Position numbers and translations under genes: made by a program
Shown here: positions 25,213 to 33,785 of the stretch, piece after piece
How positions within the stretch are numbered: the first letter of the stretch is position 1
Layout of the letters: each line of letters starts with the position of its first letter
Assembly: GCA_964390565.1 (NCBI GenBank)
Contig: CAYMII010000003.1
Span: 62,001-126,000, forward strand
Length of the DNA stretch: 64,000 bases
Direction of reading: 5' to 3'
From: UBA8529 sp964390565
Lineage (GTDB): Bacteria > Bacteroidota > Bacteroidia > Bacteroidales > Tenuifilaceae
The notes under the pieces: generated by a model
The model's database searches: none
Seen by the model: only the letters and a program-made list of their open reading frames with translations
What the model was told of the DNA's origin: nothing

Positions 25213-27111
25213 TTAAGCCACTTTCTCACTAATCTCCTCTTCAAGTTCATCTTCCATTGGCGGTTTCGACTCCTCGATGATATCCTCATCAATCCTTAGA
25301 TTCTCGATGATGAATTCTTGTCGCTCAGGAGTGTTCTTACCCATATAGAAGCTAAGAAGATCAGCAATAACATCTTCGCGTGTTAATCGAACTGGGTCGA
25401 GACGAATATCTTCACCAATGAAATTCTTAAACTCATCGGGCGAAATTTCACCAAGACCTTTGAATCGGGTTATCTCAGGATTTGGGCCTAACTCCTTAAT
25501 GGCTTTCTCCTTCTCATCAGGACTATAACAGTATAGAGTTTTCTTTTTATTCCTAACCCTGAAAAGCGGGGTTTGAAGAATAAAAAGATGCTCCTGTCGA
25601 ATTAAATCAGGAAAAAACTGCAAGAAGAATGCAATAAGCAAAAGGCGAATATGCATACCGTCAACATCGGCATCGGTAGCGATTACCACCTTGTTGTAAC
25701 GAAGGTCTTCAATATCCTCCTCAATATTTAACGCTGCTTGTAATAGGTTGAACTCCTCGTTTTCATAAACCACCTTTTTAGTCATACCATAAGTATTTAG
25801 TGGTTTACCACGAAGGGAGAATACTGCTTGGGTGTTCACATCGCGCGATTTGGTGATTGATCCGCTCGCCGAATCACCCTCGGTGATGAACAGCGTAGAC
25901 TCAATACCCTTTTCATCCTTTGAATCGAGATGAACCCTGCAATCGCGAAGTTTTTTATTGTGAAGGCTTGATTTTTTAGCACGTTCACGGGCTAATTTCT
26001 TAATACCTGAAATCGCTTTACGCTCCTTCTCTGCCTCGAGTATTTTTTGTAAAAGTGTTTGAGCAACTTCGGAGTTACGATGCAAGTAGTTATCGAGGGC
26101 GGTTTTTACAAAATCGCTAATATAATTACGAACGCCCGGACCATTGGGGCTCATATCCTTGCTACCCAGTTTGGTTTTGGTTTGCGACTCAAAAACTGGA
26201 TCCTCAATACGTACGCTTAAAGCACAAATAATTGAAGTTCGAATATCAGATGCATCAAAATCCTTCTTATAAAAACCGCGAACAGCGGTTACAAAGGCCT
26301 CGCGAAAAGCGGCAAGGTGTGTTCCACCTTGAGTTGTATGCTGACCATTAACGAACGAGTAGTAATCCTCCCCATAACCATTGCCATGAGTGAAAGCAAG
26401 TTCAATATCTTCACCCTTAAGGTGAATAATTGGGTAAAGCCCCTCACCGCTCATATTCTCGTTGAGCAAATCGTGAAGACCATTTCGGGATATAAACTGC
26501 TTATCGTTGAAGTTAATTATTAACCCAGTATTCAGGTAGGTGTAGTTGCGAAGCATTGTTTCAACATACTCATCCTGAAAATTGAAACTACCAAAGATTG
26601 TATCATCAGGTAGAAACTCAACGATAGTTCCATTCTTCTCACCATTGCTCTCAAAATCCTTCTCACCAAGCACCTTTCCACCCGAAAACTCGATAAGTTT
26701 CCCTTGTCCATCTCGAATACTCTGAATCTTGAATGATGTAGAAAGCGCGTTAACCGCTTTGATACCCACACCGTTCAAACCAACAGATTTCTTAAAAACC
26801 TTCGAGTCGTACTTAGCGCCGGTATTCATTTTTGAAGCAACATCGAGCAGTTTTCCAAGTGGAATACCACGCCCATAGTCGCGAATTCGAACAACCTTAT
26901 CGGTAATCGACACATCGATGCTTTTACCGAAACCCATCATGTACTCATCGATAGAGTTATCAAAAACCTCTTTTAGAAGAATATAAATTCCATCATCGGG
27001 CTGAGTGCCATCACCCAATTTCCCAATGTACATCCCCGGACGAAGCCTAACGTGCTCCTGCCATTCGAGAGTCCTAATATTATCTTCTGAATAGCTAGTA
27101 TTTACTGACAT
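25213..27111 (-). CDS. parE: DNA topoisomerase IV subunit B
   Basis: ATPase subunit of topoisomerase IV. I take the ATG opening MSVNTSYSEDNIRTLEWQEH as the start (632 residues), because the extra 24 codons upstream (rich in Phe and Cys) are not part of the family. Visible landmarks are RPGMYIGKLGDG, the GHKL ATPase motif EVFDNSIDEYMMG, the ATP-lid motif NGVGIKAVNALS, and the TOPRIM block with LFITEGDSASGS (Glu of the metal site) and ATDADVDGMHIRLLL (DxD metal ligands). The C-terminus is acidic. The transcript presumably continues to parC. Confidence 0.95.
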   Translation of the reverse strand: MSVNTSYSEDNIRTLEWQEHVRLRPGMYIGKLGDGTQPDDGIYILLKEVFDNSIDEYMMGFGKSIDVSITDKVVRIRDYGRGIPLGKLLDVASKMNTGAKYDSKVFKKSVGLNGVGIKAVNALSTSFKIQSIRDGQGKLIEFSGGKVLGEKDFESNGEKNGTIVEFLPDDTIFGSFNFQDEYVETMLRNYTYLNTGLIINFNDKQFISRNGLHDLLNENMSGEGLYPIIHLKGEDIELAFTHGNGYGEDYYSFVNGQHTTQGGTHLAAFREAFVTAVRGFYKKDFDASDIRTSIICALSVRIEDPVFESQTKTKLGSKDMSPNGPGVRNYISDFVKTALDNYLHRNSEVAQTLLQKILEAEKERKAISGIKKLARERAKKSSLHNKKLRDCRVHLDSKDEKGIESTLFITEGDSASGSITKSRDVNTQAVFSLRGKPLNTYGMTKKVVYENEEFNLLQAALNIEEDIEDLRYNKVVIATDADVDGMHIRLLLIAFFLQFFPDLIRQEHLFILQTPLFRVRNKKKTLYCYSPDEKEKAIKELGPNPEITRFKGLGEISPDEFKNFIGEDIRLDPVRLTREDVIADLLSFYMGKNTPERQEFIIENLRIDEDIIEESKPPMEDELEEEISEKVA

Positions 27112-27354
27112 TACAAAAAAGTTTGATGCAAAAATACAGAAATATTCACGGTCAAAACCAAAGTTGGTGGATTTAGATATCAACAGGGGTTAACGACTTA
27201 TAAACCGTGATGTTATAATTTTTAGATTAAAATTCAATCATTTTTTTGCTTAATTTCTGTAATCATCCAAAGGCATTTATATAATAAATAAAATTCAATA
27301 AGAAAGCGTCGATTAAAACAGCGTTTTTTTATTAACATTTTTTTACATCTTTTC
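27112..27354. other. Gene-free divergent region upstream of parE and of the metal-transport operon
   Basis: This A+T-rich stretch holds no credible frame. The promoter of parE should lie here on the minus strand but is not evident. The plus-strand side leads into the promoter described separately. Confidence 0.5.
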
Positions 27355-27385
27355 TTTGGATAGTAAAATGATAAACCTACTTTTG
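27355..27385 (+). promoter_or_regulatory. Bacteroidota-type promoter of the MgtE-N/Nramp operon
   Basis: TTTG (27355-27358) is followed by exactly 19 bases and TACTTTTG (27378-27385), fitting the TTTG / TAnnTTTG pattern of the housekeeping sigma factor in this phylum. Transcription would begin near 27392, leaving a 5' leader of about 120 nt. Confidence 0.75.
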
Positions 27386-27391
27386 TTTCGC

Positions 27392-27512
27392 AAATCAGTA
27401 CTATAATTTATATGGACGACGACCCTGCGATATGTTTTATTAACCCGCACACAGCGAGGTAGTTCGTCGTTAGCCGCCTACCTAACTGTTTGTTAAATTT
27501 TAGGAGGTAGAT
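27392..27512 (+). promoter_or_regulatory. Candidate leader RNA switch for the MgtE-N/Nramp operon
   Basis: Three pairings can be drawn. P1: ACGACGA (27416-27422) with TCGTCGT (27464-27470). P3: AGGTAG (27457-27462) with CTACCT (27478-27483); because the 3' arm of P1 lies in the loop of P3, P1 and P3 make a pseudoknot. The alternative: the same CTACCT pairs with a second AGGTAG at 27505-27510, which covers the ribosome-binding site AGGAGG. Only one of P3 and the alternative can form, so the leader could open or close the start site. A small hairpin TGCG/CGCA (27426-27429 with 27446-27449) fills the middle. It does not match any metal riboswitch class I can recall. The ligand, if any, is unknown; Mg2+ or Mn2+ is suggested only by the downstream genes. 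Confidence 0.6.
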
Positions 27513-28790
27513 ATGGCAAATCTTTCAACATTTTACTTAAGCCGTATTATAGGAAAAAGGGTTTACAATGCCGATGGAAAAAAAATCGGTGTTGTAAAAG
27601 ATTTATTGGTTGATACCCTAACAGCCAACATTAACGACACATTTGATAAACCTCGGGTAATTGGCGTAAAAACCAAAACCTCAAAGGGTATAAAAATTTA
27701 TTCTTTCGAATTTGTTGATGTCTTTCGTATCGAAGGCCGATTAACCGTTAAGTGCAACAACCTTGTTGAACTTGCCAATGATGTTGTGGAGAATGGTTTC
27801 TTCCTCGCCCAGCTGATGCTCGATAAGCAAATCGTTGACCTTAATGGGCGAAAACTTGTTCGCGTTAATGATATCCGCTTGGTCGATATTAAAGATGGAA
27901 CATTTGCCGTTGCCGTAGATATTGGAATCGAAGGATTACTTCGCCGAATTGATATCGAAAAGCCAATTAAATTCTTCTTATCCTACTTAAAGGTTAGCAT
28001 CCCTGCCAAATATATCCTATGGGATGATGTGCAGGCCATCGATTTTTCGAGCCATAGCATCAAACTTTCAAAGGTTTACTCAAAGTTAAACACCCTTCAC
28101 CCTTCGGATTTAGCAGATATTATCGAGGATTTAGGTAGAGCAACCCGTACCTCTATTTTCTCGGCCTTGGACGAAGAGCATGCTGCCGACGTTTTGGAAG
28201 AACTTGAACCCGAAGCACAGGTTCAGCTGGTTGAAAGTTTACCCGTTGATAAAGTTGCCGATGTGCTCGAGAAGATGCCTGCCGATGAGGTTGCCGACAT
28301 TCTTGATGGGTTGGAAGATGAAAAGGCTGAAAGCCTTCTTAAGGAGATGGAAGCTGAATCATCGCAAGAGGTCCGCGAACTGCTCGAGTACGAAGATGAC
28401 TCCGTTGGTAGTATCATGACAACAGATATATTAGCCTTCAATCCTACCAAAACCGTTGAAGATGTAATAAAGGAAATACGTACCAGAAAGCCCGAGGCCG
28501 TTGAACTTTACAACCTTTTTGTTACCGATACAAATGATGAACTGATAGGATTTTTTACGCTTCGCGATTTAATTGTTTCGGAGCCCGAGACAACCATCAA
28601 CCAGATAATGAAAGAGGAGCCAATCTATTTATACGATGACCAAGGGATAGATGATATTGCAGAAATTATTTCGAAATATAATCTCCTGGCTATCCCTGTT
28701 ATTGATAAGCAAAATCTTTTGCAAGGCATGGTAGTAATCGACGACGTGGTTGAAGATTTGGTAAATAAGCGTAGAACCTTCAAACGGTAG
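27513..28790 (+). CDS. Soluble MgtE-N/CBS regulator with PRC-barrel domains
   Basis: Protein of 425 residues made of two PRC-barrel-like domains (about 1-80, with ADGKKIGVVKDLLVD, and 85-155), an MgtE intracellular N domain (about 195-290, repeats such as LPVDKVADVLEKMPADEVAD) and a CBS pair (about 295-420, starting SVGSIMTTDILAF). In MgtE channels these cytosolic parts sense Mg2+ and gate the pore, but here the membrane part is missing, so this is a free-standing sensor. The Nramp-family transporter gene begins 5 bp after the stop. The likely job is to control that transporter in response to a divalent metal. The start has a full AGGAGG ribosome site, unusual for this window. Confidence 0.85.
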   Translation: MANLSTFYLSRIIGKRVYNADGKKIGVVKDLLVDTLTANINDTFDKPRVIGVKTKTSKGIKIYSFEFVDVFRIEGRLTVKCNNLVELANDVVENGFFLAQLMLDKQIVDLNGRKLVRVNDIRLVDIKDGTFAVAVDIGIEGLLRRIDIEKPIKFFLSYLKVSIPAKYILWDDVQAIDFSSHSIKLSKVYSKLNTLHPSDLADIIEDLGRATRTSIFSALDEEHAADVLEELEPEAQVQLVESLPVDKVADVLEKMPADEVADILDGLEDEKAESLLKEMEAESSQEVRELLEYEDDSVGSIMTTDILAFNPTKTVEDVIKEIRTRKPEAVELYNLFVTDTNDELIGFFTLRDLIVSEPETTINQIMKEEPIYLYDDQGIDDIAEIISKYNLLAIPVIDKQNLLQGMVVIDDVVEDLVNKRRTFKR

Positions 28791-28795
28791 GCTCA

Positions 28796-30049
28796 ATGAC
28801 ATTGAAAATTAGAGATAACAGAATATTTAAGCGAATCGCAATATTCTTGGCCATTCTTGGCCCAGGTATTATTACCGGCAGCGTCGATAACGATGCGGGA
28901 GGAATCACAACCTACTCGGTTGCTGGGGCAATTTATGGTTACAATTTAATATGGACGTTAATCCCTTCATTCTTTGTACTCATAGTTATTCAAGAGATGA
29001 ATGCTCGTATGGGCATTGTGACTGGAAAAGGGTTGGCCGATTTAATTCGCGAAAGTGCTGGGGTAAAGGTTACCTTCTTCATTTTCCTTGGTCTTTTAAT
29101 TGGTGATATTGGGAACACAACAACTGAATTTGCAGGTGTAGCGGGGAGTATGAACGTTTTTGGGGTCAGCAAATATATTTCAGTCCCGATAGTTGCAATG
29201 CTTGTGTGGCTGCTAGTTGTAAAAGGAACATATCAAATTGCCGAAAGAATTTTTTTGCTCTTCAGCTTATCATTGCTGATGTACGTAGTATCAGCTTTAA
29301 TGGGAAACCCCGAGTGGAGCGAAATTGGAAGTGCAATTGTACGACCCCAATTTGAGGTTAACGGGCAGAGTATTGCCATGATTATTGGTTTGGTTGGTAC
29401 AACCATTGCCCCATGGATGCTTTTCTACCTGCAATCGTCGGTAATTGAGAAGGGGTTGAAAATGAAAAACTACAAGTATTCAATTATCGATATTGTAGTT
29501 GGCTGCGTTGCAACCGTGGTGGTTGCATTCTTTATCGTTGTAGCATGCGCATCGACCTTAAATAAAAATGGAATTCAAATCAACGAGGCAAAAGATGCAG
29601 CGCTAGCCCTTAAGCCTTTGGCTGGTGCAATAGCATCGCAGGTGTTTGCGTTTGGATTGTTTGTCGCATCAATCTTTTCGGCAACCATACTTCCTCTTGC
29701 AACATCATTCTACATTTCTGAGGCATTTGGATTTGAAGCAGGTATCGATAAAAAATGGAAAGAAGCGCCTGAGTTCTATACCCTATACACAAGTATTTTG
29801 GTAATTGCTGCAGGGATTATACTTCTTCCCAATGCGCCATTAATTCAAATCTCTCTTTGGTCGCAAGTGCTAAACGGATTGTTATTGCCTGTAGTTCTGG
29901 TCTGCATGATACTTTTAGTGAATAAGAAGGAGATTATGGGTAAGTATGTAAATAAAACATTAAACAACATCATTGGCTGGGCAACTATTTTGGTTTTAAT
30001 AGGGTTGTCGCTTACGCTACTTGTAATGACTTTTTTAGGAAAAAGATAG
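28796..30049 (+). CDS. Nramp-family divalent metal transporter, atypical binding-site motifs
   Basis: Membrane transporter of 417 residues with about eleven spans, family Nramp (SLC11). The first-helix motif reads LGPGIITGSVDNDAGGITTY, where classic Mn2+/Fe2+ transporters have DPGN. The sixth-helix region reads GLVGTTIAPWMLFYLQSS, where the classic metal-ligand motif is MPHN, so the soft methionine ligand is not in its usual place. This raises the possibility of another substrate such as Mg2+, as known for some Nramp-related transporters, and would match the MgtE-type regulator encoded just upstream. The substrate is inference; the family assignment is firm. Confidence 0.85.
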   Translation: MTLKIRDNRIFKRIAIFLAILGPGIITGSVDNDAGGITTYSVAGAIYGYNLIWTLIPSFFVLIVIQEMNARMGIVTGKGLADLIRESAGVKVTFFIFLGLLIGDIGNTTTEFAGVAGSMNVFGVSKYISVPIVAMLVWLLVVKGTYQIAERIFLLFSLSLLMYVVSALMGNPEWSEIGSAIVRPQFEVNGQSIAMIIGLVGTTIAPWMLFYLQSSVIEKGLKMKNYKYSIIDIVVGCVATVVVAFFIVVACASTLNKNGIQINEAKDAALALKPLAGAIASQVFAFGLFVASIFSATILPLATSFYISEAFGFEAGIDKKWKEAPEFYTLYTSILVIAAGIILLPNAPLIQISLWSQVLNGLLLPVVLVCMILLVNKKEIMGKYVNKTLNNIIGWATILVLIGLSLTLLVMTFLGKR

Positions 30050-30112
30050 GGTTATAAGATATGAATTTAAACCTCAAGCAGCCATCTATATCAAAAGGTT
30101 AAACCTTAAAAG

Positions 30113-31093
30113 ATGATTGTAGACAATTATTACAGTTTAGGCTTCTTACCCACCCCATTACATAGGCTAAACCGGTTATCTGAATTGTTTAGCGATTACA
30201 ATATCTTCATCAAGCGCGACGATCAAACGGGCTTGGCAATGGGTGGAAACAAAACCCGAAAACTTGAGTATCTTATAAAAGATGCGCTCGATAAGGGTTG
30301 TGACTCGGTTATAACATACGGTGCCGCTCAGTCGAACCATTGCCGCCAAACTGCTGCTGCAGCAGCAGTTGCTGGCATAGATTGCCATCTGCTGTTAAGA
30401 GGTGAACCTGTATCAGAAATAAATGGAAACATCCTGCTCGATAAACTCTTGGGAGCTAATATCCACTGGACAAACCAACCCAATGAGCAATTAACCCCTG
30501 ATGGGCTAGTTCAGCGAGTTCAATCAACAGGAAAAAATCCGTATTACATACCAATTGGAGGATCCAATGAGATTGGCAGTTTAGGCTATGTTAGGGCAAT
30601 TTTAGAGCTTAAACAGCAACTCCTCGACAGTAATCTCGATATCGATTATATAGTTTTCTCATCGTCATCGGGTGGAACGCACGCTGGGCTTTTAGTCGGG
30701 AAATATCTTTATAATCTTTCATCAGAAATTATCGGCATAAGTAATGGCAAGGATGAGATAGGAAAGACGCCTCTTTGCAAACAAATAGTTGACATTGCAA
30801 ACAGCGCATCAACACTAACAAAATTAGATAAAACATTTACTATTAATGATATAATACTTAACTGCGATTACAACAGCGCTGGATATGGCGTAGTTACTAA
30901 AGCTGAAGCAGATGCAATGCACCTGATGGCTCAGAAAGAGGGAATCATACTAGACCCTGTTTATACGGGTAGGGCTTTTGTCGGACTTATTGATTGTCTT
31001 GAAAAGAAAAAATATAGAAAAGGCTCAAACATTCTTTTCTGGCACACAGGAGGCGCACCAGCTAATTTTCATTATGCTAATCATCTAATATAA
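30113..31093 (+). CDS. D-cysteine desulfhydrase / ACC deaminase family enzyme
   Basis: PLP-dependent fold-II enzyme of 326 residues. The Schiff-base lysine is Lys47 in MGGNKTRKLEYL, followed by GAAQSNHCRQTAAAAA (the substrate-gating S-N-H segment) and the phosphate loop SSSGGTHAGLLVG. Members split D-cysteine to pyruvate, ammonia and H2S, or deaminate 1-aminocyclopropane-1-carboxylate. Sequence alone does not separate the two, but D-cysteine desulfhydrase is the commoner activity in anaerobes. It begins 63 bp after the transporter gene on the same strand and may share its transcript. Confidence 0.85.
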   Translation: MIVDNYYSLGFLPTPLHRLNRLSELFSDYNIFIKRDDQTGLAMGGNKTRKLEYLIKDALDKGCDSVITYGAAQSNHCRQTAAAAAVAGIDCHLLLRGEPVSEINGNILLDKLLGANIHWTNQPNEQLTPDGLVQRVQSTGKNPYYIPIGGSNEIGSLGYVRAILELKQQLLDSNLDIDYIVFSSSSGGTHAGLLVGKYLYNLSSEIIGISNGKDEIGKTPLCKQIVDIANSASTLTKLDKTFTINDIILNCDYNSAGYGVVTKAEADAMHLMAQKEGIILDPVYTGRAFVGLIDCLEKKKYRKGSNILFWHTGGAPANFHYANHLI

Positions 31094-31179
31094 CTAAACT
31101 ATAAATGAAACTACAGGATATCAGCAAATCAATATTTGATTATGTTTGCATAATTGCCTAACCAAAAATCTGCATCAAA

Positions 31180-32610
31180 TTGACAACTGTTTCAGATATT
31201 CCAAAAAGCGAAAATAACCAACCAAAGAATGGCAAGGTTCCTGCTTACTACCTTATAACAATGCTTTCAATCCTTTTCGTTGCATCATTTCTTAATCTTG
31301 GTAGTCATTACGAGTTATTTAGCATAAATGGTAATATTTTGATGATATTCCGATGGATTGCCATTGCATCAATAGTAGGTTATGCATTTTACAAAAAATC
31401 GCTCACAACCTGGATTTTAATAAGCATGATTGTTGGTGCCGAATTCGGTCACGATCTGCCACAAATTGCAGTAAATCTTAACGTAGTAAGCAAGATTTTC
31501 CTTCGATTAATTAAAACCATCATTGCGCCCCTACTTTTTGCCACTATAGTTGTTGGCATTGCTGGGCACTCCAACCTTAAGCAGGTTGGTCGTATGGGAT
31601 GGAAATCACTACTTTATTTTGAGATTGCTTCAACATTAGCGTTAGTAATTGGGCTGTTGGCCATTAATATTAGCCAAGCAGGTGTTGGCGTTAAAATACC
31701 TGAAGCCATTAATCAATCTGAACTACCACAAGTTGCTGTTGTAACTGGCACTGATTTAATTCTTCATATTTTCCCCGAAAATATTGCCAAATCGATATAC
31801 GAAGGGCAAGTGTTACAGATTGTAATATTCAGCATCCTATTCGGAATTGCGGTTGCCATGCTAAAAGAGAAGCACAAAGGTCCAATGATTCGATTTACCG
31901 AATCCCTTGCCGAAACAATGTTTAAGTTCACCCAAGTAATTATGTTCTTTGCTCCTTTTGCTGTATTTGCAGCAATTGCTTATAGCATTGGGCACATGGG
32001 GCTTGACATTTTGTTTAACCTGTTTAAATTACTCGCAACGCTTTACGTTGCATTAACTATATTCTTAGTTGGTGTGCTCCTACCTATTGCTTTAATCTTT
32101 AAAATCCCCGTTCGGCGATTTATTAAGGCAATTTCTGAACCGGTAACCATTGCGTTTGCGACAACAAGTTCCGAATCGGCCTTACCTGTTGCAATGGAAC
32201 GTATGGAACAATTTGGGGTACCTCGTAAAATAGTAGCCTTTGTAATGCCTACAGGCTACAGTTTTAACCTCGATGGAACAACCCTTTACCTTTCATTAGC
32301 AACAATTTTTGTCGCTCAGATGTGTGGCATCCATCTTTCAGTTGACAAGCAATTGCTTATAGTTTTTACTTTAATGCTTACAAGTAAAGGAGTTGCAGGT
32401 GTTCCGAGAGCCTCTCTTGTGATTTTACTTGGCACGGCAGCAAGTTTTGGACTACCCACGTGGCCAATCTATATAATTTTAGGGATTGATGAGCTAATGG
32501 ATATGGCTCGCACATCGGTAAATGTAATTGGAAACTGTTTGGCTACTGCCGTAATTGCACGCTGGGAGGGAGAATTTAACCCTACACCAGAAGGTGCTAA
32601 TGAGGGTTAA
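31180..32610 (+). CDS. Sodium/proton:dicarboxylate or glutamate symporter (DAACS family)
   Basis: Secondary transporter of 476 residues. Eight spans are expected, with re-entrant loops marked by FATTSSESALPVAMERMEQF (the Ser-rich HP1 tip) and the transport-domain helix VMPTGYSFNLDGTTLYLSLA, where the NLDGT element binds sodium and substrate. Substrates of the family are glutamate, aspartate and C4-dicarboxylates. The annotated start is TTG, since an upstream ATG frame meets a stop codon and the next ATG would lie inside the first span. An 18-codon frame at 31105-31161 just before it is of doubtful meaning. A role with aspA (aspartate to fumarate) elsewhere in the window is possible. Confidence 0.88.
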   Translation: MTTVSDIPKSENNQPKNGKVPAYYLITMLSILFVASFLNLGSHYELFSINGNILMIFRWIAIASIVGYAFYKKSLTTWILISMIVGAEFGHDLPQIAVNLNVVSKIFLRLIKTIIAPLLFATIVVGIAGHSNLKQVGRMGWKSLLYFEIASTLALVIGLLAINISQAGVGVKIPEAINQSELPQVAVVTGTDLILHIFPENIAKSIYEGQVLQIVIFSILFGIAVAMLKEKHKGPMIRFTESLAETMFKFTQVIMFFAPFAVFAAIAYSIGHMGLDILFNLFKLLATLYVALTIFLVGVLLPIALIFKIPVRRFIKAISEPVTIAFATTSSESALPVAMERMEQFGVPRKIVAFVMPTGYSFNLDGTTLYLSLATIFVAQMCGIHLSVDKQLLIVFTLMLTSKGVAGVPRASLVILLGTAASFGLPTWPIYIILGIDELMDMARTSVNVIGNCLATAVIARWEGEFNPTPEGANEG

Positions 32611-32658
32611 AATCTATAAAGCGCATCCTATTCGTCCTTTTATGCCTGTTTAGTGGAA

Positions 32659-32686
32659 TTGCAAACCAAAAAAATGTCTACCTTTG
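32659..32686 (+). promoter_or_regulatory. Bacteroidota-type promoter of the methyltransferase gene
   Basis: TTG (32659-32661), 17 bases, then TACCTTTG (32679-32686). Transcription would start near 32693, leaving a leader of about 120 nt. Confidence 0.6.
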
Positions 32687-32692
32687 GGCTCT

Positions 32693-32815
32693 AAGGGTTG
32701 TCAGAACTACAAATATCGAAGATGAAACTCCATACTAGGAGATATCTCCTCATAAATCTGAATTACTGTCAACTCAGTTAATAACAATCAAAACCTTCGA
32801 GGAGGAGGGGTCAGT
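32693..32815 (+). promoter_or_regulatory. Candidate switch-like leader of the methyltransferase gene
   Basis: A perfect palindrome AGGAGATATCTCCT (32737-32750) continues as CTCCTC at 32746-32751. The CTCCTC can pair within the palindrome or with GAGGAG in the ribosome site GAGGAGGAGGGG (32799-32810), five bases before the ATG. The two choices exclude each other, so the start site could be open or closed. Ligand or trigger unknown. Confidence 0.4.
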
Positions 32816-33637
32816 ATGGCATCAATATTTGTAAAGTTCTATCTGTGGCTATGTGGGATTATCCCCGGTTTTCGTAAGATCACCCGCAAGTGGATGTATC
32901 AGTTTATGGCTAAGTTTATCAAGCAAGACCAATGGTCGTTTATGAACTATGGTTATGCTCACATTATCAACCCTGAACAAAAGCCAATCCTTGAACCTTC
33001 CGATGAAGTGAACCGTTTATCATTTCAACTTTACCATCACCTGGCCAATGAAATTGAGCTCGAAAACAAAGCCCTTTTGGAAGTTGGCAGCGGCCGTGGC
33101 GGTGGAGCATCGATGGTAAAAAAATATCATAAACCCAGCTCAATGGTTGGGCTCGATTACTCAAGCAATGCAGTAAAACTCTGCAATAAAAATCATGGAA
33201 GGGAAGGGTTATCTTTTGTTGAAGGGGATGCTGAAAGCCTTCCGTTTGCTCACGAAAGTTTCGATGCAGTTATAAACGTAGAATCATCGCATTGCTATGA
33301 ATCAATGGATCGTTTCCTCAAAGAGGTTCGAAAAGTGCTAAAGCCCGGGGGACATTTCCTTTTTACCGATTTCAGGTACTCGCACGAGATGGAAGAACTC
33401 GAAAAGCAACTTGTTAACTCTGAATTGGTAATAACAAAGAAAAATGATATTACCCCAAATGTATTGCAAGCTTTAGATGAGGATCATGAAAGAAGAATGA
33501 CCGAAATATCGAAAAGCGTTCCAAAATTTTTCGCTAATCAATTCAGAGAATTTGCAGGTGTTAAAAACTCTGTCGTTTACAATCAATTTGCAAATAGGGA
33601 TTTAATCTACTTCAGCTATATTCTGCAAAAAAAATAA
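32816..33637 (+). CDS. Class I SAM-dependent methyltransferase
   Basis: Methyltransferase of 273 residues. The SAM-binding motif I is LLEVGSGRGGGASMV (about residues 82-96), with LDYSSNAVKLC as the acidic motif after beta-2, GDAESLPFAHESFDAVINVE as motif II/III, and VLKPGGHFLFTDF as motif III. The core is of the UbiE/phthiotriol type and acts on small molecules or lipids; the acceptor is unknown. The N-terminal 60 residues (LWLCGIIPGFRKITRKWMYQ) are amphipathic and could touch the membrane. The gene has the strongest ribosome-binding site of the window and is flanked by a leader of unusual structure and by a terminator. Confidence 0.85.
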   Translation: MASIFVKFYLWLCGIIPGFRKITRKWMYQFMAKFIKQDQWSFMNYGYAHIINPEQKPILEPSDEVNRLSFQLYHHLANEIELENKALLEVGSGRGGGASMVKKYHKPSSMVGLDYSSNAVKLCNKNHGREGLSFVEGDAESLPFAHESFDAVINVESSHCYESMDRFLKEVRKVLKPGGHFLFTDFRYSHEMEELEKQLVNSELVITKKNDITPNVLQALDEDHERRMTEISKSVPKFFANQFREFAGVKNSVVYNQFANRDLIYFSYILQKK

Positions 33638-33657
33638 CACGCTCTCTTTACTCTTTT

Positions 33658-33692
33658 AACCAGTGCTGACTTTTTGTCGACACTGGTTTTTT
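33658..33692 (+). terminator. Rho-independent terminator after the methyltransferase gene
   Basis: AACCAGTG and CACTGGTT pair perfectly and the stem continues inward through TGAC/GTCG with one mismatch. A run of six T residues follows. Confidence 0.85.
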
Positions 33693-33741
33693 CATACATT
33701 ACAATTTCTTGAGAGTTTTTAATCAATTAAATTAATTTACC

Positions 33742-33749
33742 TATTTTTG
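33742..33749 (+). promoter_or_regulatory. Candidate -7 element of the DUF3078 gene
   Basis: TATTTTTG fits TAnnTTTG, 36 bp before the ATG. At the expected distance upstream there is only a T-rich stretch and no full TTTG. Confidence 0.4.
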
Positions 33750-33785
33750 TTAATCATCAAACAAAATACATTAATCTAAATAGTT

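Noticed and set aside
27392..27512. Match of the metal-operon leader to the M-box or the yybP-ykoY manganese riboswitch
   Set aside because: The M-box is longer and the manganese class has conserved loop words that are absent here, so the leader is reported as unassigned.
31105..31161. 18-codon frame MKLQDISKSIFDYVCIIA before the symporter gene
   Set aside because: Very short, with no ribosome site and no relation to the downstream gene; it could be a leader peptide but nothing supports that.
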